Positions 1-11,526 of a stretch of DNA of 64,000 nucleotides are shown here, piece after piece; positions within the stretch are counted from its first letter, which is position 1, and each line of letters starts with the position of its first letter. Both the position numbers and the translations under genes were made by a program. The stretch covers positions 1,116,001-1,180,000 of the forward strand of contig ML058371.1 in assembly GCA_003013855.2 (NCBI GenBank), written 5' to 3'. A model generated the notes under the pieces. It ran no database searches and was not told the origin of the DNA. It was given only the letters and a program-made list of their open reading frames with translations. The DNA comes from Liriodendron chinense. Its lineage: Eukaryota > Streptophyta > Magnoliopsida > Magnoliales > Magnoliaceae.

Positions 1-559
1 ATTAGGTGGTCTCGTTCATCATCTGGGCCACACTTTCGTGTTGAACATAGACCATTGGTCGTCTTTCTTCTAACCATCCATACAAGTGCGGTGCATCTCA
101 GGGCATGTTTCAAAGTGGGACCCATCTGATTAATGGATGCTGATTCTCCATAGTTTGTTGGCTTGATGCGATGCAGCTGCAAGCCTGCCGATATTGTTCA
201 TTGATGGAGCCAAGTTTCACAGCTTGAATGTTTGGTACGCATTGTTCCCAGGAGCCACCGGCTGCATCATCCTCTGCTTGATTGTAAGTGTTCTAGTGCA
301 CCAATCGTCTTCTTTAGAGGACTTCTATGGTGATCTGGTGGTGGGCCACTACATGGATGGGCAAGATGAAATGTGGTTATTATCTAAGAGCAGATCAACG
401 GTCCACCTGGATTGTCAGAGTTGTAGAATCGCTGCAATTTTTTGCCATGTTGCCTATCCATGTAGTGGTCCATCAGATCAGAGCGTCCAACGCATGAAAT
501 GCATCCATACTCCAGATTACAGTCTGTGCGATTAGGTCCCATGGTTTAGTGATCCAGAC
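1..559. other. Intergenic, no gene seen
   Basis: I see no coding exon, RNA gene or mobile-element boundary here. The open frames lack ATG starts and recognisable motifs. The GTGGGACCC and GGTCCA words are typical of the decayed repeats elsewhere in the window. Confidence 0.6.
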
Positions 560-869
560 CATAGTTCTAAAACTCGGTGACTCAACTTGAAACTCAGCTG
601 AGTCAACTCAGCTCGAGGAGACTTTAAGCCAAGCCAACCATGAAATTCAATTGTGAGGATGGCTCCATCTTGACTTGGTGTGACTCGTTGTGCCGACTCA
701 ATGACTCGGTCAACCATGAAAATCACTCCCTTGATTTTTTTAAAATTTTTTTTTATTAAATTAATTATTACATATCGAGTCGAGTCAAGTAAAGACTTAT
801 CCAGGTCTTCGAGTCAACTCAACCCGGCTGAAGATCAAGTCGAGTCGAGTTTTCAATGTTTGAACTATG
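560..869. mobile_element. hAT-type MITE (310 bp)
   Basis: The ends form an imperfect terminal inverted repeat: CATAGTTCTAAAACTCG on the left and, read in reverse, CATAGTTCAAACATTGAAAACTCG on the right. It is flanked by an 8-bp duplication with one mismatch (ATCCAGAC at 552-559, ATCCGGAC at 870-877). An 8-bp target duplication is a hallmark of hAT transposons. The interior is made of GAGTCGAGT-like words and has no coding capacity, so it is non-autonomous. Confidence 0.7.
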
Positions 870-1565
870 ATCCGGACCGTTGATCTTGCCAGGTGTAGCC
901 TTGGACGGAAGACTTACCACCCACCCATCTTTAGCCTTCCTGAGTTGAATGTGGATCGCTGTCATATTTCACTCCTGGGCCGTCTATCCACATACCACAA
1001 ATAGAAAGTTTTAGAAATATTCTATCGACGAGATTTCTAGGACAAGGTCCATGATCCAAGCGGACCAACGGTCTGGATCACTTCACCGTGGGACCCACAT
1101 GCAAAAACTGAGAACCCCAGATCTTCAGCTCCATGATCATATGATTCCTCTGCATGTGACTGATACATCCATTTCTATGATGCTCTCAGCAAGAGATTGT
1201 GACATACATGAAGGAGAACTACAAGTTTTGATGGGATGCAGTGCACCATACTTTCGTTTGTGTGAAGGGCGTTGTGAATTTCCTACGTAAATGAAGGGCT
1301 ATGATTATCCATAGTGTCTCCGAAAGTGGGCCATTCCCAGGGAAATTGGCCGTTGTAATATTTGTGCTGTTTCTTTCTTTTCGTGAAAGTAGATAAGGTG
1401 ATCCAATGCTCTCAAAGCATTCTAAGTTATAGTGCTTCCCGTTGCATAGGGACAATTGGATAATCCATTCCATTGATCTGGACCGTCCAATAGGTTGAAT
1501 ACATATTTAATGGGCCGCCAGGAAAAAATCACACCGATCAGATTATCTATACCTGTGTAAGTAGG
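870..1565. other. Intergenic, no gene seen
   Basis: There is no supported gene. Short open frames on both strands have no domain signature and no intron context. Confidence 0.55.
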
Positions 1566-2047
1566 CTTTGCATTTTGTAGCCTTCCATTTTCCAAGGCAT
1601 AGATAGGATGGTGTAAGATTTCCTGGTAAAAGTGATAGTTTAGAACCATAAGCAATCCGTGCTGGGCCCTAAAAATAGATGGGGTCGAATTGTTGATTGG
1701 ACATTGTTTAAAAAACAATCTTATTGGTCCATTTATATGTGATTGATTGGACGGTTAAAAGCGTTCTAATTTTGGATGGTAGCCGTTGAATAGTGTGCTG
1801 GAGTAATGGACAGTCCTGATTGGTCAATTTGGCTGTCCAAGTATCTCACTGCAACTAGGGGAACTGAAACTTAAAGTGCTCTGAAAGCCACCAAATAGAT
1901 GATCTTGTATGTACGGAAGCCATGGAGGGCCATCCATAGTATTTCTAAATATGTAGCATACTTGATTTACGAACCTGCATCTATTTTTTGGCCCTATGAT
2001 CTGGATGGTGGGTCCACTTGATATGCTGCTCAGATGTGTCTTGCACA
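1566..2047. repeat. Duplicated segment, copy A
   Basis: This block recurs downstream in two pieces: 1566-1845 matches 3280-3565 and about 1880-2047 matches about 4320-4500, at roughly 80% identity by eye. Shared words include AGAACCATAAGCAATCC, GGACGGTTAAAAGC and TCAGATGTGTCTTG. It has no coding potential. It is an old direct segmental duplication or two copies of an unknown repeat. Confidence 0.65.
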
Positions 2048-3279
2048 AATACAGGATATGATGTGATGTGATCGTTGTTTAATGAATTTGAAATTCTCAT
2101 GGGCCTGTGGAAGTGTAAGTCCTTTTCCAACCCAAAATAATCATTAAATAATCATCAAGTGCATGAGAAGATGCTCTTAATGCATCTTCATGTCTAATGT
2201 GGGACAAAATCACTTTACAATAAAACAAAAAGAAAACATTATTATTTTTTAAATCTGATTTTTTAAACAATATTCCTTACCATTTAAAAAGAAAAAGAAA
2301 AAAAAAAAGAATGATAAAAAGAAAAATAAGTGAAATGAGGTGTATAGTAGAGGTATCTATAGATTTGAAGATTACCTAGTGTAAAATGTCCCGCTTGTCA
2401 TCAGGTTAGTGACCTAGAGTATGGAATTAGCCTCCTTTAAAAGACAAGCCTAGTGTAACTGTATCTTTGAAGCACAACTGGATATCTAGCATATATTGGT
2501 GACCATAATTACATGTCTTTTTCACATATTTCTAAACCTTATTTATAACATTTTAATAATCTTGTTCAGGATTATAAGTGTATTTTATTAATGAAATATG
2601 CAATGTTGGGTTTGATGTAATTCATTAAATAAGTACTCAAGTTGTGAAATATATCTTTCTAATTTTTAAACAACTTCACATGAAAAAGAAAATGAATGCT
2701 AGCCGATATACAATTAAACAAATTATACTTTAAAAAAATTACATAACGTAGTTATGATAATATGATTCAATTAAAATCTTTAACTATTTTGATTTGAAGA
2801 ATTACATTTGTTTCTTTAAAATTCTTCATGTTAATTGGGAAAACAGAAAAAGATTTGGTTTTATTTACCACATTAATATTCGTACAAAAAATTAATATAT
2901 CATCTAAGCATAGTGCATGCATTTTCAAATAGTTCGCTATATATAAATTTATCAGATTCATTGATTTGAAAACTATTTAATAATAATACTTGATTAAATT
3001 TTTTATACTATCATTTTTGTGTTTGTTTAAGATCATAAAAAGATTTAATTAATTTAACACTTTACTCTCTTAACTTATTATGACAATTTTTCCTTATCAA
3101 TTTATATAAATCTCTTTTTCTAATATTCTATTTAGGGTATCTGATTTTTACGTTAATTTGATGGATTACAAGCTTATGAATAGAGATATTTTCTATCAAC
3201 ATCCATATGGTGATGATTTTAGTAATTGATAAATATGTATTTAAAAAACTCAATACCTTTTTTTGTTTATATATCATTT
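2048..3279. other. AT-rich spacer, no gene seen
   Basis: The stretch is very AT-rich with A and T runs (for example 2285-2310). Open frames are short and unlike any family I know. No transposon ends were found. Confidence 0.55.
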
Positions 3280-3651
3280 AGCATTGCATTTTGTAGGGTT
3301 CCATTTTTCCAAGGCATAGATAGAACAGTGTAAGATTTTCTAATGAAATTGATAATTTAGAACCATAAGCAATCCATGATGGGTCCTAACAAATGGATGG
3401 GGTTGAATTGTTGATGAAACATTGTTTAAAAAAAATCATAATGGTAAATTTATATGTGATTGTTTGGACGGTTAAAAGCATTCTAATTTTTGCATGGTAG
3501 CCCTTGATAGTGTGTTGGAGCTAATGGACAATCCCAATTGATCATTTTGACTGTCCAAATATCTTGCTATCTTCTCCTCTAACTTGAAGTTCTCTAAAAC
3601 CAACCAAATAAGAATCTTGATCGTCTGCTCGTCTTCAACATTATTTATTTG

Positions 3652-4287
3652 TTTGCCGACACTTGATTGGTCCAGCTCAGCATATGCTAGCACTGACTGC
3701 ATTAAATGCGGGAGCAGTCCACTGAGGTCGGTGGATCCCTATCTGTGGGGCTCACTGTGATATATGTTCTTTACATCTGCACCATCCATCCATTTTGAGT
3801 CTTTGACGGATCATTTTAGGGCATGACCCCAAAAATGAAGTAGATCCGAAACTTAGGAGACCATACCACTTGAAACAGTCTTAATTGAATCCTCACCATT
3901 AAAAACTTCAAGGGGGCCATCAGAATGTTTATTGTCCATCCAACCTATTGATAAGGTCACAAAGAGCTGAATGAAGAGATCACACAAATATCAGGTTGAT
4001 CCAAAGGTTTTGGGTCCAACCAGAAGTTTTTAATGTTGGATTACCACTGTTTCCTGTATTATGGTCCACCTAAGATTTGGATCTGTTTCATTTTTGGTAT
4101 AATGCCCTAAAATGAGGTTTCAAAACAGATGCATGGCCTGGATATAAGGATCGTACATCATGGTGGACCCCACGTTCAAGGATCCATCCACCTCGGTGGA
4201 TTAGGGGATCCACTGAAACCACGCTCATTAAATGCAGCAGTGCTGACAATGTCAATGCTGAGCTGGACCAATCAGGTGGTCGGCAAA
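3652..4287. mobile_element. Hairpin MITE, split at its centre
   Basis: Two roughly 58-base arms are inverted copies of each other. The left arm (3652-3709) reads TTTGCCGACACTTGATTGG and ends in ATTAAATGC; the right arm (4227-4287) starts with ATTAAATGC and ends GGTGGTCGGCAAA. Joined, they would form one small foldback element. A second MITE (3710-4226) sits exactly at the turn of the palindrome and duplicated ATTAAATGC. Confidence 0.6.
3710..4226. mobile_element. Mutator-type foldback MITE (517 bp), GTGGGGCCCACC family
   Basis: It is flanked by a perfect 9-bp duplication, ATTAAATGC (3701-3709 and 4227-4235), the length expected of Mutator-like elements. It begins GGGAGCAGTCCACTGAGG and ends with a related inverted sequence. 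The two halves are long imperfect inverted copies (GTGGGGCTCACTGTGATATATG against CATCATGGTGGACCCCACG). It is the best-bounded member of the commonest repeat in the window and has no coding capacity. Confidence 0.75.
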
Positions 4288-4500
4288 CAGAAAAATCTTG
4301 TTTAAGCCGTACAGATGATCTGGACTCACCAAATAAATGATCTTGTATGTCCGAAAGCTCTGGATGGGCCATCCACAGTATTTCTAAATGTGTAGCATGC
4401 TTGATTTATGAACCAAAATCAATTTTTGGCCTGTGTGATTTGGATGATGGGTCCCACCTGATATGCGACTCAGATGTGTCTTGGACAAATTTGTTTCCTT

Positions 4501-4886
4501 TTCTAGAAATGTTTGAAGGGCAATACTTGAAGAGGTTGAGTTCTTCTCTATTTGATACTCAATCTAACCTTGGTTTGTCCATCCACATTAATGAGGAGAT
4601 GAACAATGGCCATAAAAGATCTTAACAATGTGTCCCATCGAACGATTTTCAATCCATATTAATTTCATTTGGGGACCAAAAACACCAATCGAACAAACGT
4701 AGGTCGCATCAGATAATTTTTCAAAGCACGTCCCTTTCAGAGTTATTTGAAAATAATGTTTCTTAGTTTGGAGGCTTTTGCATTTACCAATTGGACCTTT
4801 GGCATTTTTAGTTTAAACACAGTAAAAGAAAATTTGATGCCCATCTGGAGAGGTTGCCTATGTGGCTACCATTTCCATACCTCTCT
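4501..4886. other. Intergenic, no gene seen
   Basis: No gene, repeat boundary or regulatory feature could be supported here. Confidence 0.5.
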
Positions 4887-5356
4887 TGAAAGTAATTTGC
4901 GGAAGTGTGGGTTTCTATGATCCGACGGTCTACACGATGAGAACCTTCGCAAAGTCGAGGATGTGCAGTGTGGTCCAACGATTCGCTTAACTGCTACGGG
5001 AGCAAATGAGTCTCATCACCTCTCTGATCCTATGATGAGGATGGTCCCTAGATCACGATCTACCGCTTAGATTGAAAGGGACAGATCAAATGGATACTCA
5101 ATGTACTTTCCTCTTTTTCTCTCTATAGCTATTGTTTCTTGCTTATTACGGAAAGAGTCATCCCCTATTTATAAGATGAATAGGGGGATAAGAGACGAGA
5201 TAAAGTTAGTTTATCCTTATCCCATCCCATCTTCTTTTGAAGTTTAAAACTCTATCTGAATTTCAAACTCTCGAAAGAGAGAGAATATGGGAGCAACCTA
5301 TGGACCCCACTCACAAGTTGTTGTCCATAAGTGGCCCCACGGGTCCATAACTAACA
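4887..5356 (-). mobile_element. Probable solo LTR (copia-like, 470 bp)
   Basis: Read on the minus strand it starts TGTTAGTTATGGACCC and ends CTTCCGCAAATTACTTTCA, so it has TG...CA ends. It holds a good TATA box (CTTATAAATAGG, near 5169-5180) and is flanked by TCTCT (4882-4886) and TCTCC (5357-5361), a one-mismatch 5-bp duplication. There is no internal region. The family assignment rests only on size and layout. Confidence 0.5.
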
Positions 5357-5969
5357 TCTCCGTCTAAGCGTGCATTGATTGATACATGTACAACAGTGAT
5401 TGTTTAGATAAATGAATTTGATTAGAGTAATTCATTAATTTTATAAATAGTTAAGATTTTCTGATGTAAGATATGCTATGATTTTGAAATAATGGTCAGA
5501 TGGGCTTCTTGAAAATGAATATTAAATTGTAAATCTGCATAATAGATTTGAAAATATGTAATTAGTTCTCAGGCGGATCCGAAGCGCAAGTGGGTCATGC
5601 CACAAGCATCAGTTGGATTACAATGTTTTCAACCAAACAAAATCTGAATTACACTGTTTTCAATCAAACAACAAGTTCCAAATGAAATCTAGTTTCCAAT
5701 TCAGTTTATGCGATTTTGAATTCCTACACTGAAATCTGAATTTTCTCTTAAATCTAAACTCAACCAAACAGGCCCTAAACGAGGATCACCCAAAAAGCTT
5801 TCTATAGCCTCACGTGTTCTGTACCCGTGCATTTTCAGTTTCTGTTATTAATCATACAAGAGAAATGATCGGATACAAAACGCCTCATCTACACACCCAT
5901 TTCTTTCCTCCTACAGCCTCTTCTTTCTTATACCAATACGTTGCTTGTTGAATAATTTGAATTGATACA
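5357..5969. other. Spacer with MITE-like debris
   Basis: There is no gene. The part around 5620-5775 has repeated AACCAAACA and AATCTGAATT words and ends CAACCAAACAGGCCCTAAAC, typical of the ends of small DNA transposons, but I could not find both ends. Confidence 0.45.
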
Positions 5970-6153
5970 AAAGGTGGGACCCACCGTCTTCGTCACATGG
6001 ATTGAAAATTAGGCCAATCCACTCATCGGGTGGGCCACAAAGTCAAAATCTATCGGCAGCCGATGGAATGATGAGTATATTGGTGTAGCCCACAGAACGA
6101 GTGGATCAGGCTAATTTTTACACCATGTAATCATCATAATGTAGCTCACCTTT
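5970..6153. mobile_element. Small foldback MITE
   Basis: Arms of about 60 bases are imperfect inverted copies. The left starts AAAGGTGGGACCCACCG and contains AAAATTAGGCCAATCCACTC; the right contains GAGTGGATCAGGCTAATTTT and ends AGCTCACCTTT. I see no clear target duplication. Confidence 0.5.
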
Positions 6154-6368
6154 CGCAAGGATTGGATATTCCACAAATGATTTTCGTAACAGTGCTGTGT
6201 ACAATAAGGACCGTTGCTATGTTGCATTTATTTGTTAGACTACCTATTCAAGGGTTAAGATTTTTTTTTCACAGTGCATTAGCCATGCACAGTTTGGCCA
6301 TCGTATCAACGGCTTAGATCACTGATTCCCATGTTCCCTATACAAATTGAAAACAGTTAATTATATCC

Positions 6369-6650
6369 GACCAGATCTGCGTGGGGCCCACCGTGATGTA
6401 TCTGTCTATCTACACCGTCCATCCCTTTTATAAGATCATGCTTAAGGTATGGGCAAAAACATGATACAGATCTAACACTCTAGTGGACCACACCAAATAA
6501 TAAGCTTGGATTGCATTAAATGCAAGAGTCATCTTTGGTGTGGTCCACTAGAACGTTATTTTTTGTCCCATACTTTAACATGATCTGAGAAAAGGGATGG
6601 ACGGAGTGGATAAACAGATACATCACAGTAGGCCCCACACAGATCTGGTC
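6369..6650. mobile_element. Near-perfect hairpin MITE (282 bp)
   Basis: Almost the whole element is an inverted repeat: GACCAGATCTGCGTGGGGCC at the left and, reversed, GACCAGATCTGTGTGGGGCC at the right, with the pairing running nearly to the middle (around GCATTAAATGC at 6515). The arms are more alike than in other foldback copies, suggesting a younger insertion. No clear target duplication is visible. Confidence 0.65.
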
Positions 6651-7104
6651 GTAAGCTTAAAGATAGCAAGCAATCCGCCTCCTACAAACATTTGCCCCGA
6701 ACACCTTACAATTTGCCCTTCTTAGAAAGAGACCGATGGCCAGGCCTTCATTTTTTTTAAATTTTTTATAAGTGAGGCCATAGCTCCATGCATCCAAACC
6801 GTTGTTATGATATACCTCACGGTCGATGGCCCATGCACAAAAATCCCGGAGAACTATTAAACCTTCAACAAAGACAACAAAGGTTCACGTTCATTCAAGA
6901 AAAGGCTAAACATCATGAGTCTAGGAGTTTTCAATCTGGGGTAATTTCAGTACAACAATCATCCAAAAACAACGGCTTAGATCACTGAAACAAGAGGCCT
7001 ACCTACACGAACTAAAAGCGGGTCTATCATCCATAAAGAAAGCATCACGTGGACCATCATCAACCATTCAAACAACTTTCAACGGTGGTGATCGATCAAA
7101 TCAA
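6651..7104. other. 3' flank of the dehydrogenase gene
   Basis: This is probably 3' untranslated and flanking sequence of the minus-strand gene that ends at 7105. I found no convincing AATAAA on that strand close to the stop. No other gene is seen. Confidence 0.5.
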
Positions 7105-8221
7105 TCAACGAGCAACGAAAGCACCATCAACCACCAGGTTGTGACCACTCACAAATGCAGACTCACCATTAGCCAAGAACAAGACAGCATCAGCAATATG
7201 CTCGACTTTCAGTACAACCCCAGCTTGTAATTTTGGTATAGAGGAGAACCTCTTCTCCACAGCCTCTTTATCCATTCCCATTATCCCACACAACAATGGC
7301 GTCGCCACCGCATACGGCGACACACAATTCACCCTTATCCCATGCTTTCCGAGCTGGATACTGGCCGATCGAACCAGCCCCAACACTGCATGCTTAGACA
7401 TGGTGTAGTCGGTCCGCATCTCGGTGCCGATCGTCGCCGCCACGCTAGCAGTGCAGATTATGCTCCCCTTGATCTGCCCTTCAACCATGGCCCGCCCGGC
7501 GTACTTGACGCAGGCGGCTGTGCCGCGTACATTTACAGCGAAAAGGCGGTCCATGGCATCCATATCCATGTCCAGGATGGTCTGGGTCAGGTTAATTATG
7601 CCAGCATTGCTGAACATGATGTCGAGCCGGCCGTATGTTTGGACCGTGTGGTCCACCATTGATCTGACCTGGCCTTCATCGGCAACGTCGCAGTGCAAGT
7701 ATGTGCACTGATCGGCGCCGATCGACGCGGCCACACGTTCGCCTTGCTCGTCTTGGATGTCGGCGATCACCACCGCACGTGCACCTTCAGCTGCAAAGAG
7801 CCTTGCAGTGGCCTCGCCGATGCCGCTGGCCCCGCCTGTGATGATGGCCACTTTCCCATCCAACCTGAGATCATGATCATCACATATATGAATTTGGCAT
7901 GTTAGTACTTACTATCACATATGTGATCTGTGGGTTTCCACCGTCCATCTGGTGGGTCCCAAGTCATGATCTGTACTTGAAGATCAGGCCAGTGTGGTAA
8001 TCAGGTAGACCATAGTGTTGGAAACAAATGGACATGACCAGGCCTGATCTGGGCCATTGCATCTAAGCACTGGGGCCCACTTGATGGACGGCTTGGATGT
8101 TTAGCACGAATGCCAGCATGGCATGTGTGAAGATAGAGTGGATGGGCAAACCTCATATGATATGATAAAACAAGGGAAATGGCTTCTCTTACCTCTTGCG
8201 GCAAATGGCTTCGGACGACAT
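7105..8221 (-). CDS. Short-chain dehydrogenase/reductase, two exons
   Basis: A classical NAD(P)-dependent SDR of about 262 residues, resembling plant secoisolariciresinol dehydrogenase, momilactone A synthase and xanthoxin dehydrogenase-like enzymes that oxidise secondary alcohols in specialised or hormone metabolism. Exon 1 is 8193-8221 (MSSEAICRK plus two bases); a GT-AG intron runs 7865-8192; exon 2 is 7105-7864. Joining gives RLDGKVAIITGG in frame, which is why I chose the ATG at 8221. Visible motifs: cofactor-binding TGGASGIG (19-26), Asp45 (favouring NAD), CDV (68-70), NAG (96-98), catalytic Asn121, Ser150, Tyr164 and Lys168 (YTMSK), and SGHNLVVDG near the C-terminus. The Ser-Tyr-Lys spacing matches secoisolariciresinol dehydrogenase. 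No signal peptide is seen, so it is probably cytosolic. The frame is intact and more GC-rich than its surroundings. The substrate cannot be told from sequence. Confidence 0.93.
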
Positions 8222-8378
8222 GATTGAGTTCCCGTTTGCTTGTTCTGAGAGCGAGAAATAGATAATCCGAGTTATTTGATACTCTGCATTGTATGAAATT
8301 TGATACTCAGGCACTCAGAATTTGTACATGTGGAAGTATATTAACTCTAATTAAACCAACCAAATTATGTAAACTACT

Positions 8379-8388
8379 GTATATAAGT
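8379..8388 (-). promoter_or_regulatory. Candidate TATA box of the dehydrogenase gene
   Basis: On the minus strand this reads CTTATATACA, about 160 bases upstream of the ATG at 8221, which would leave a 5' leader of roughly 130 bases. A weaker TATA-like site (TTAATATACTT) lies near 8336. Position and sequence are suggestive only. Confidence 0.4.
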
Positions 8389-9424
8389 CAAGTTTCAAAA
8401 ATATGATTGGTTGGGAAATCCTAGCCTTTGATTAGAAGTCACTTTTTTTGTTGAAATATGACCATTGGATTTTTTTTTTCATTTTTTACCGTCCATTAAA
8501 ATTCACCAGATCCGATGGTCAGATAATCAAATTAGAATAACTTTTGGTCCATGATGCTTCTAAAATAGGACCCACAATTTAGATAGTTTAGTTTGGATTA
8601 CTATGTATGCAATTTCTAAGTGCCTGCGTATCATCCGTCCCACTCTGCGAGAGTATCAATGGGAAAAGAATTCTCAATAATTGTAGCGGAACCATGTACC
8701 TCGTGCATCATAACGTGAATAGTCTCTCGATTTCCACGTTGGCACACTAAGGACCATAGTCTATAGATCTCAACCGTTGATCTGAATTAGCCCATAACAT
8801 ATAGATGGTTTCTAAAAATTCTCGAAGATTAGACAATTCTATCCCTCAGACCCATCATATGAATGGTACAGATTACCTAATCACGTACGCCACTTGTACA
8901 AAATGGACGAATCAGGACCTTACAATTTCTTTGAAAAGGACAAAACCCTGTAGAATGCTTCATCTACTCGTCAACGGCGGTGCAAGATGCGCTTTCATTT
9001 GTATACGCCAACGACCGGATTACGATAGAACCGTCTCAACATAGTACACGTGGCACGGTGATGTATTGATCGGGTCCACCCATATACTGGCTCTAGGGTG
9101 GGTGGCTTACGTCTTGAAAGTGAAATCCATCAAACGATCCTATTCTTTTACATGTATCCCATTTTTAATTTGAACGGTAGATGTTTTTGTTTCAACCGTT
9201 ACTTTAATGAACAATAATCAGACGGTTAGGATTCACTGATAGGTATGATTTTTGAGATATGAAACATCCATGTAAAGCTCTACATACTGGATGGACCCGA
9301 TTTGAACGTTACCATGACACGTGTAATGTAGACAAAAATGGATATACCATATTCCGGTCCACATATCATCTCCCTTTACTAACCGACAGTACATTGCTAC
9401 AGGGATATTCCTTTGGCACGACGT
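8389..9424. other. Upstream spacer, no gene seen
   Basis: No gene is supported. Decayed GGACCCAC and AACCGT words suggest old MITE debris. Some of it may act as distal promoter of the dehydrogenase gene. Confidence 0.5.
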
Positions 9425-10205
9425 CGCCCAAGCTCTGTGGGGCCCACTGTGATGTATGTACTTTATCAACGTCGTCCGTCCGTTTTTCCAAGTCATTTTA
9501 GGGCATGAACAGATCCAAAGCTCAAGTGGACCACACCACAGAAAACAGTGGGGATTAAATGTCCACCGCTGAAAATTTCCTAGGACGTACCGTGATTAGG
9601 GCTCTCAATGGGTCGGATCTGGATTGGATCCAGTTAGATCCGGCTCCAAGTCATTATATCTGTAGACGGATTCGGATCCAAAGGTGATATCCATATCCCA
9701 TCCATTTATAAATTGTTAGATCCATTTCGGATCCAAAATCCATATAACCATAGGATTCGGGTCGGATCTAGGTCCGAATCCACCCACATTGCAAATAAAA
9801 AAAATAATATAAAATATATGATATAATATATTTAATTACTAGAAAAATGATGAAAATCACATTATTTACTATGGTATGGTCAACATGGCCTGAAATAATT
9901 TGTAAAACAGATGGTCAATATTAATGTAACATATACAGTAAGGTGACAATGAGCCGGATCTTAATAGGATTCGGATCGAACTCGGATATGATCCTGTGAA
10001 TCTATATCCAGTCCATTTAAGTAATCGGACCTATTTTAAGATCCAAATCCGGTCCATTTAACTAATCAAACTTATTTTAAGATTCCAAATCTGCATTATA
10101 CGGATTCGGAGCGAATCGGATCTTGGATTTGACCCGCTCTATTGAGAGCCCGAACTATGATGTTTTTTTTTTTTTTTTTTCATCCAACCAGCAGACAAGG
10201 TCACA
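9425..10205. mobile_element. GTGGGGCCCACC-family MITE, split by a hAT element
   Basis: The left part (about 9425-9596) has the family signature (TGTGGGGCCCACTGTGATG, GTCATTTTAGGGCATGA, GTGGACCACACCACAG). It resumes at 10162 with a T run and CATCCAACCAGCAGACAAGG, as in other copies, and soon breaks off, so the right end is lost. Confidence 0.6.
9597..10153. mobile_element. hAT-type non-autonomous element (557 bp)
   Basis: Terminal inverted repeats TAGGGCTCTCAATGGGTC and, at the right end reversed, TCGGGCTCTCAATAGAGC. Flanks are ACCGTGAT (9589-9596) and ACTATGAT (10154-10161), a decayed 8-bp duplication (6 of 8). The interior is rich in GGATCCGGATT-like words and has no coding capacity. It inserted into a foldback MITE. 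Confidence 0.7.
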
Positions 10206-10364
10206 CCAACAGTTTCCTGTGCTTGGCCCACTTGCGTTTTGTATATTTGTCATTTTTAGGCTCATGATATAATGTACCGAGTGGATGTCACAACGATATT
10301 GCAGTGGGCCCCACATGGCTTCCGCCTACACGGACTCCATGTAGGCCGGGTTCACATGAAAGTC

Positions 10365-10985
10365 TGTTCTATCCCAGGTGTTGTGGGTTAATCGGAGTTG
10401 ACCCCAAATCACACCTGACCTGCTAAGCACTCAGTCGACAATCTTTATCAACTTTGAAGCATTGTGTCGAGGACTTTAGATCCAAAGGGGCGCTCGACTA
10501 TCTATTAGGTTCGAGCCTTATATCCTTGCATGCGCGTTCGATTCTCACCAATACCCGAACAGTCATTACCGAACGTTTGTCACGCCATTGCACTCGGCTA
10601 TACCGAACGCCTTCTTCCTGAACACTCGATACTTGGAAAACATCCTCCACAAGTCATGGGATCCGATTTCCAAAAACTACCAGGTGAGATAACCGCCATG
10701 TGCAGAGAATCTTGTTTATCACCTTAAAGGCAATCACGTATCTAACTACAATTGTGGCCCATCTTGCGTAAGGAATCGTATCCTTGTAAAATCAGAATCT
10801 TAGCCCAGTACTGGTAAGGATACACATTATAGAAAGCCCTATACTCTACGAAGTAAGGAACGCATAACACAATATACAATACATATAGCTTTTCCAAGCC
10901 CTCTCCACGACCACTGACTTAAGCATCGGAGAGCCATCAGCCGGCACCCCTGTGACCATCCTAACCCTTGGTGGTGTTTGAAAGT
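10365..10985 (+). mobile_element. LTR-like fragment (Ty3-gypsy type)
   Basis: The part near 10915-10975 (GACTTAAGCATCGGAGAGCC, then GCCGGCACCCC) resembles the transcribed end of plant Ty3-gypsy LTRs. No internal coding region is attached, so it would be a solo LTR or relic. TGAAAGTCT flanks the block on both sides (about 10356 and 10979), which may mark its limits, but the ends are not TG...CA. Confidence 0.35.
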
Positions 10986-11401
10986 CTCATCAATTCAAAC
11001 CTCTCGTCTTCAATTAGATGACAGAGATTCAAGTTGGTCATTGATCAACATCTGATGACGTGATTTAATGTCAACACTAGAAACAAATCTCATCCCTAGT
11101 CATTTTTATGCAAATTCTTGAGAGATTTTTGAATTTTGTCGTAACATGGGAAAATGTCGCTAAAAATAAGAATATTTATGAAATAATAAGAGAAGATTGT
11201 GATGTAAATATAGTCAAAAAGTTCGCCCAACTTGATTCGAAAAAGCTTGGTTTGACTTGATTTGAAAGGTGAATCAAACCAAATCTAGAATAAAATTTTT
11301 AGCTGCTTGAAAATTTGAGCCAAGTTTGAGCTTAGCTGAACTTGATTCGGCTCGGTTCAAAATATGGCTTGGTTTAACTTAAACCAAGCTCCAATGCTCA
11401 A

Positions 11402-11405
<4 letters not shown>
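10986..11405. other. Spacer with hAT-like debris
   Basis: There is no gene. Around 11220-11400 the sequence is full of CTTGATTCG, GGTTTGACTTG and TTGAGCC words in both orientations, resembling the interiors of the hAT-type elements at 560 and 27207. Ends are not recognisable. Confidence 0.45.

Positions 11406-11473
<68 letters not shown>
11406..11473. repeat. (TA)n microsatellite
   Basis: An uninterrupted run of about 33 TA units. Confidence 0.97.
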
Positions 11474-11477
<4 letters not shown>

Positions 11478-11526
11478 GGTACTATCAAGTCAATCTCATG
11501 GGAACTTCTCATGAGGTCGAGCTGTG

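Larger units (their letters stand above)
3280..4500. repeat. Duplicated segment, copy B, split by MITEs
   Basis: The outer parts (3280-3565 and about 4320-4500) match copy A at 1566-2047. The middle holds a hairpin MITE and a second MITE that copy A lacks, so they probably inserted after the duplication. Confidence 0.6.

Noticed and set aside
7342..7711. Plus-strand open frames of about 100 codons opposite the dehydrogenase
   Set aside because: They are shadows of the GC-rich dehydrogenase exon on the other strand.
10356..10987. Mutator-type element with 9-bp duplication TGAAAGTCT
   Set aside because: No terminal inverted repeats lie inside the two TGAAAGTCT words, and the content resembles an LTR; the match may be chance.
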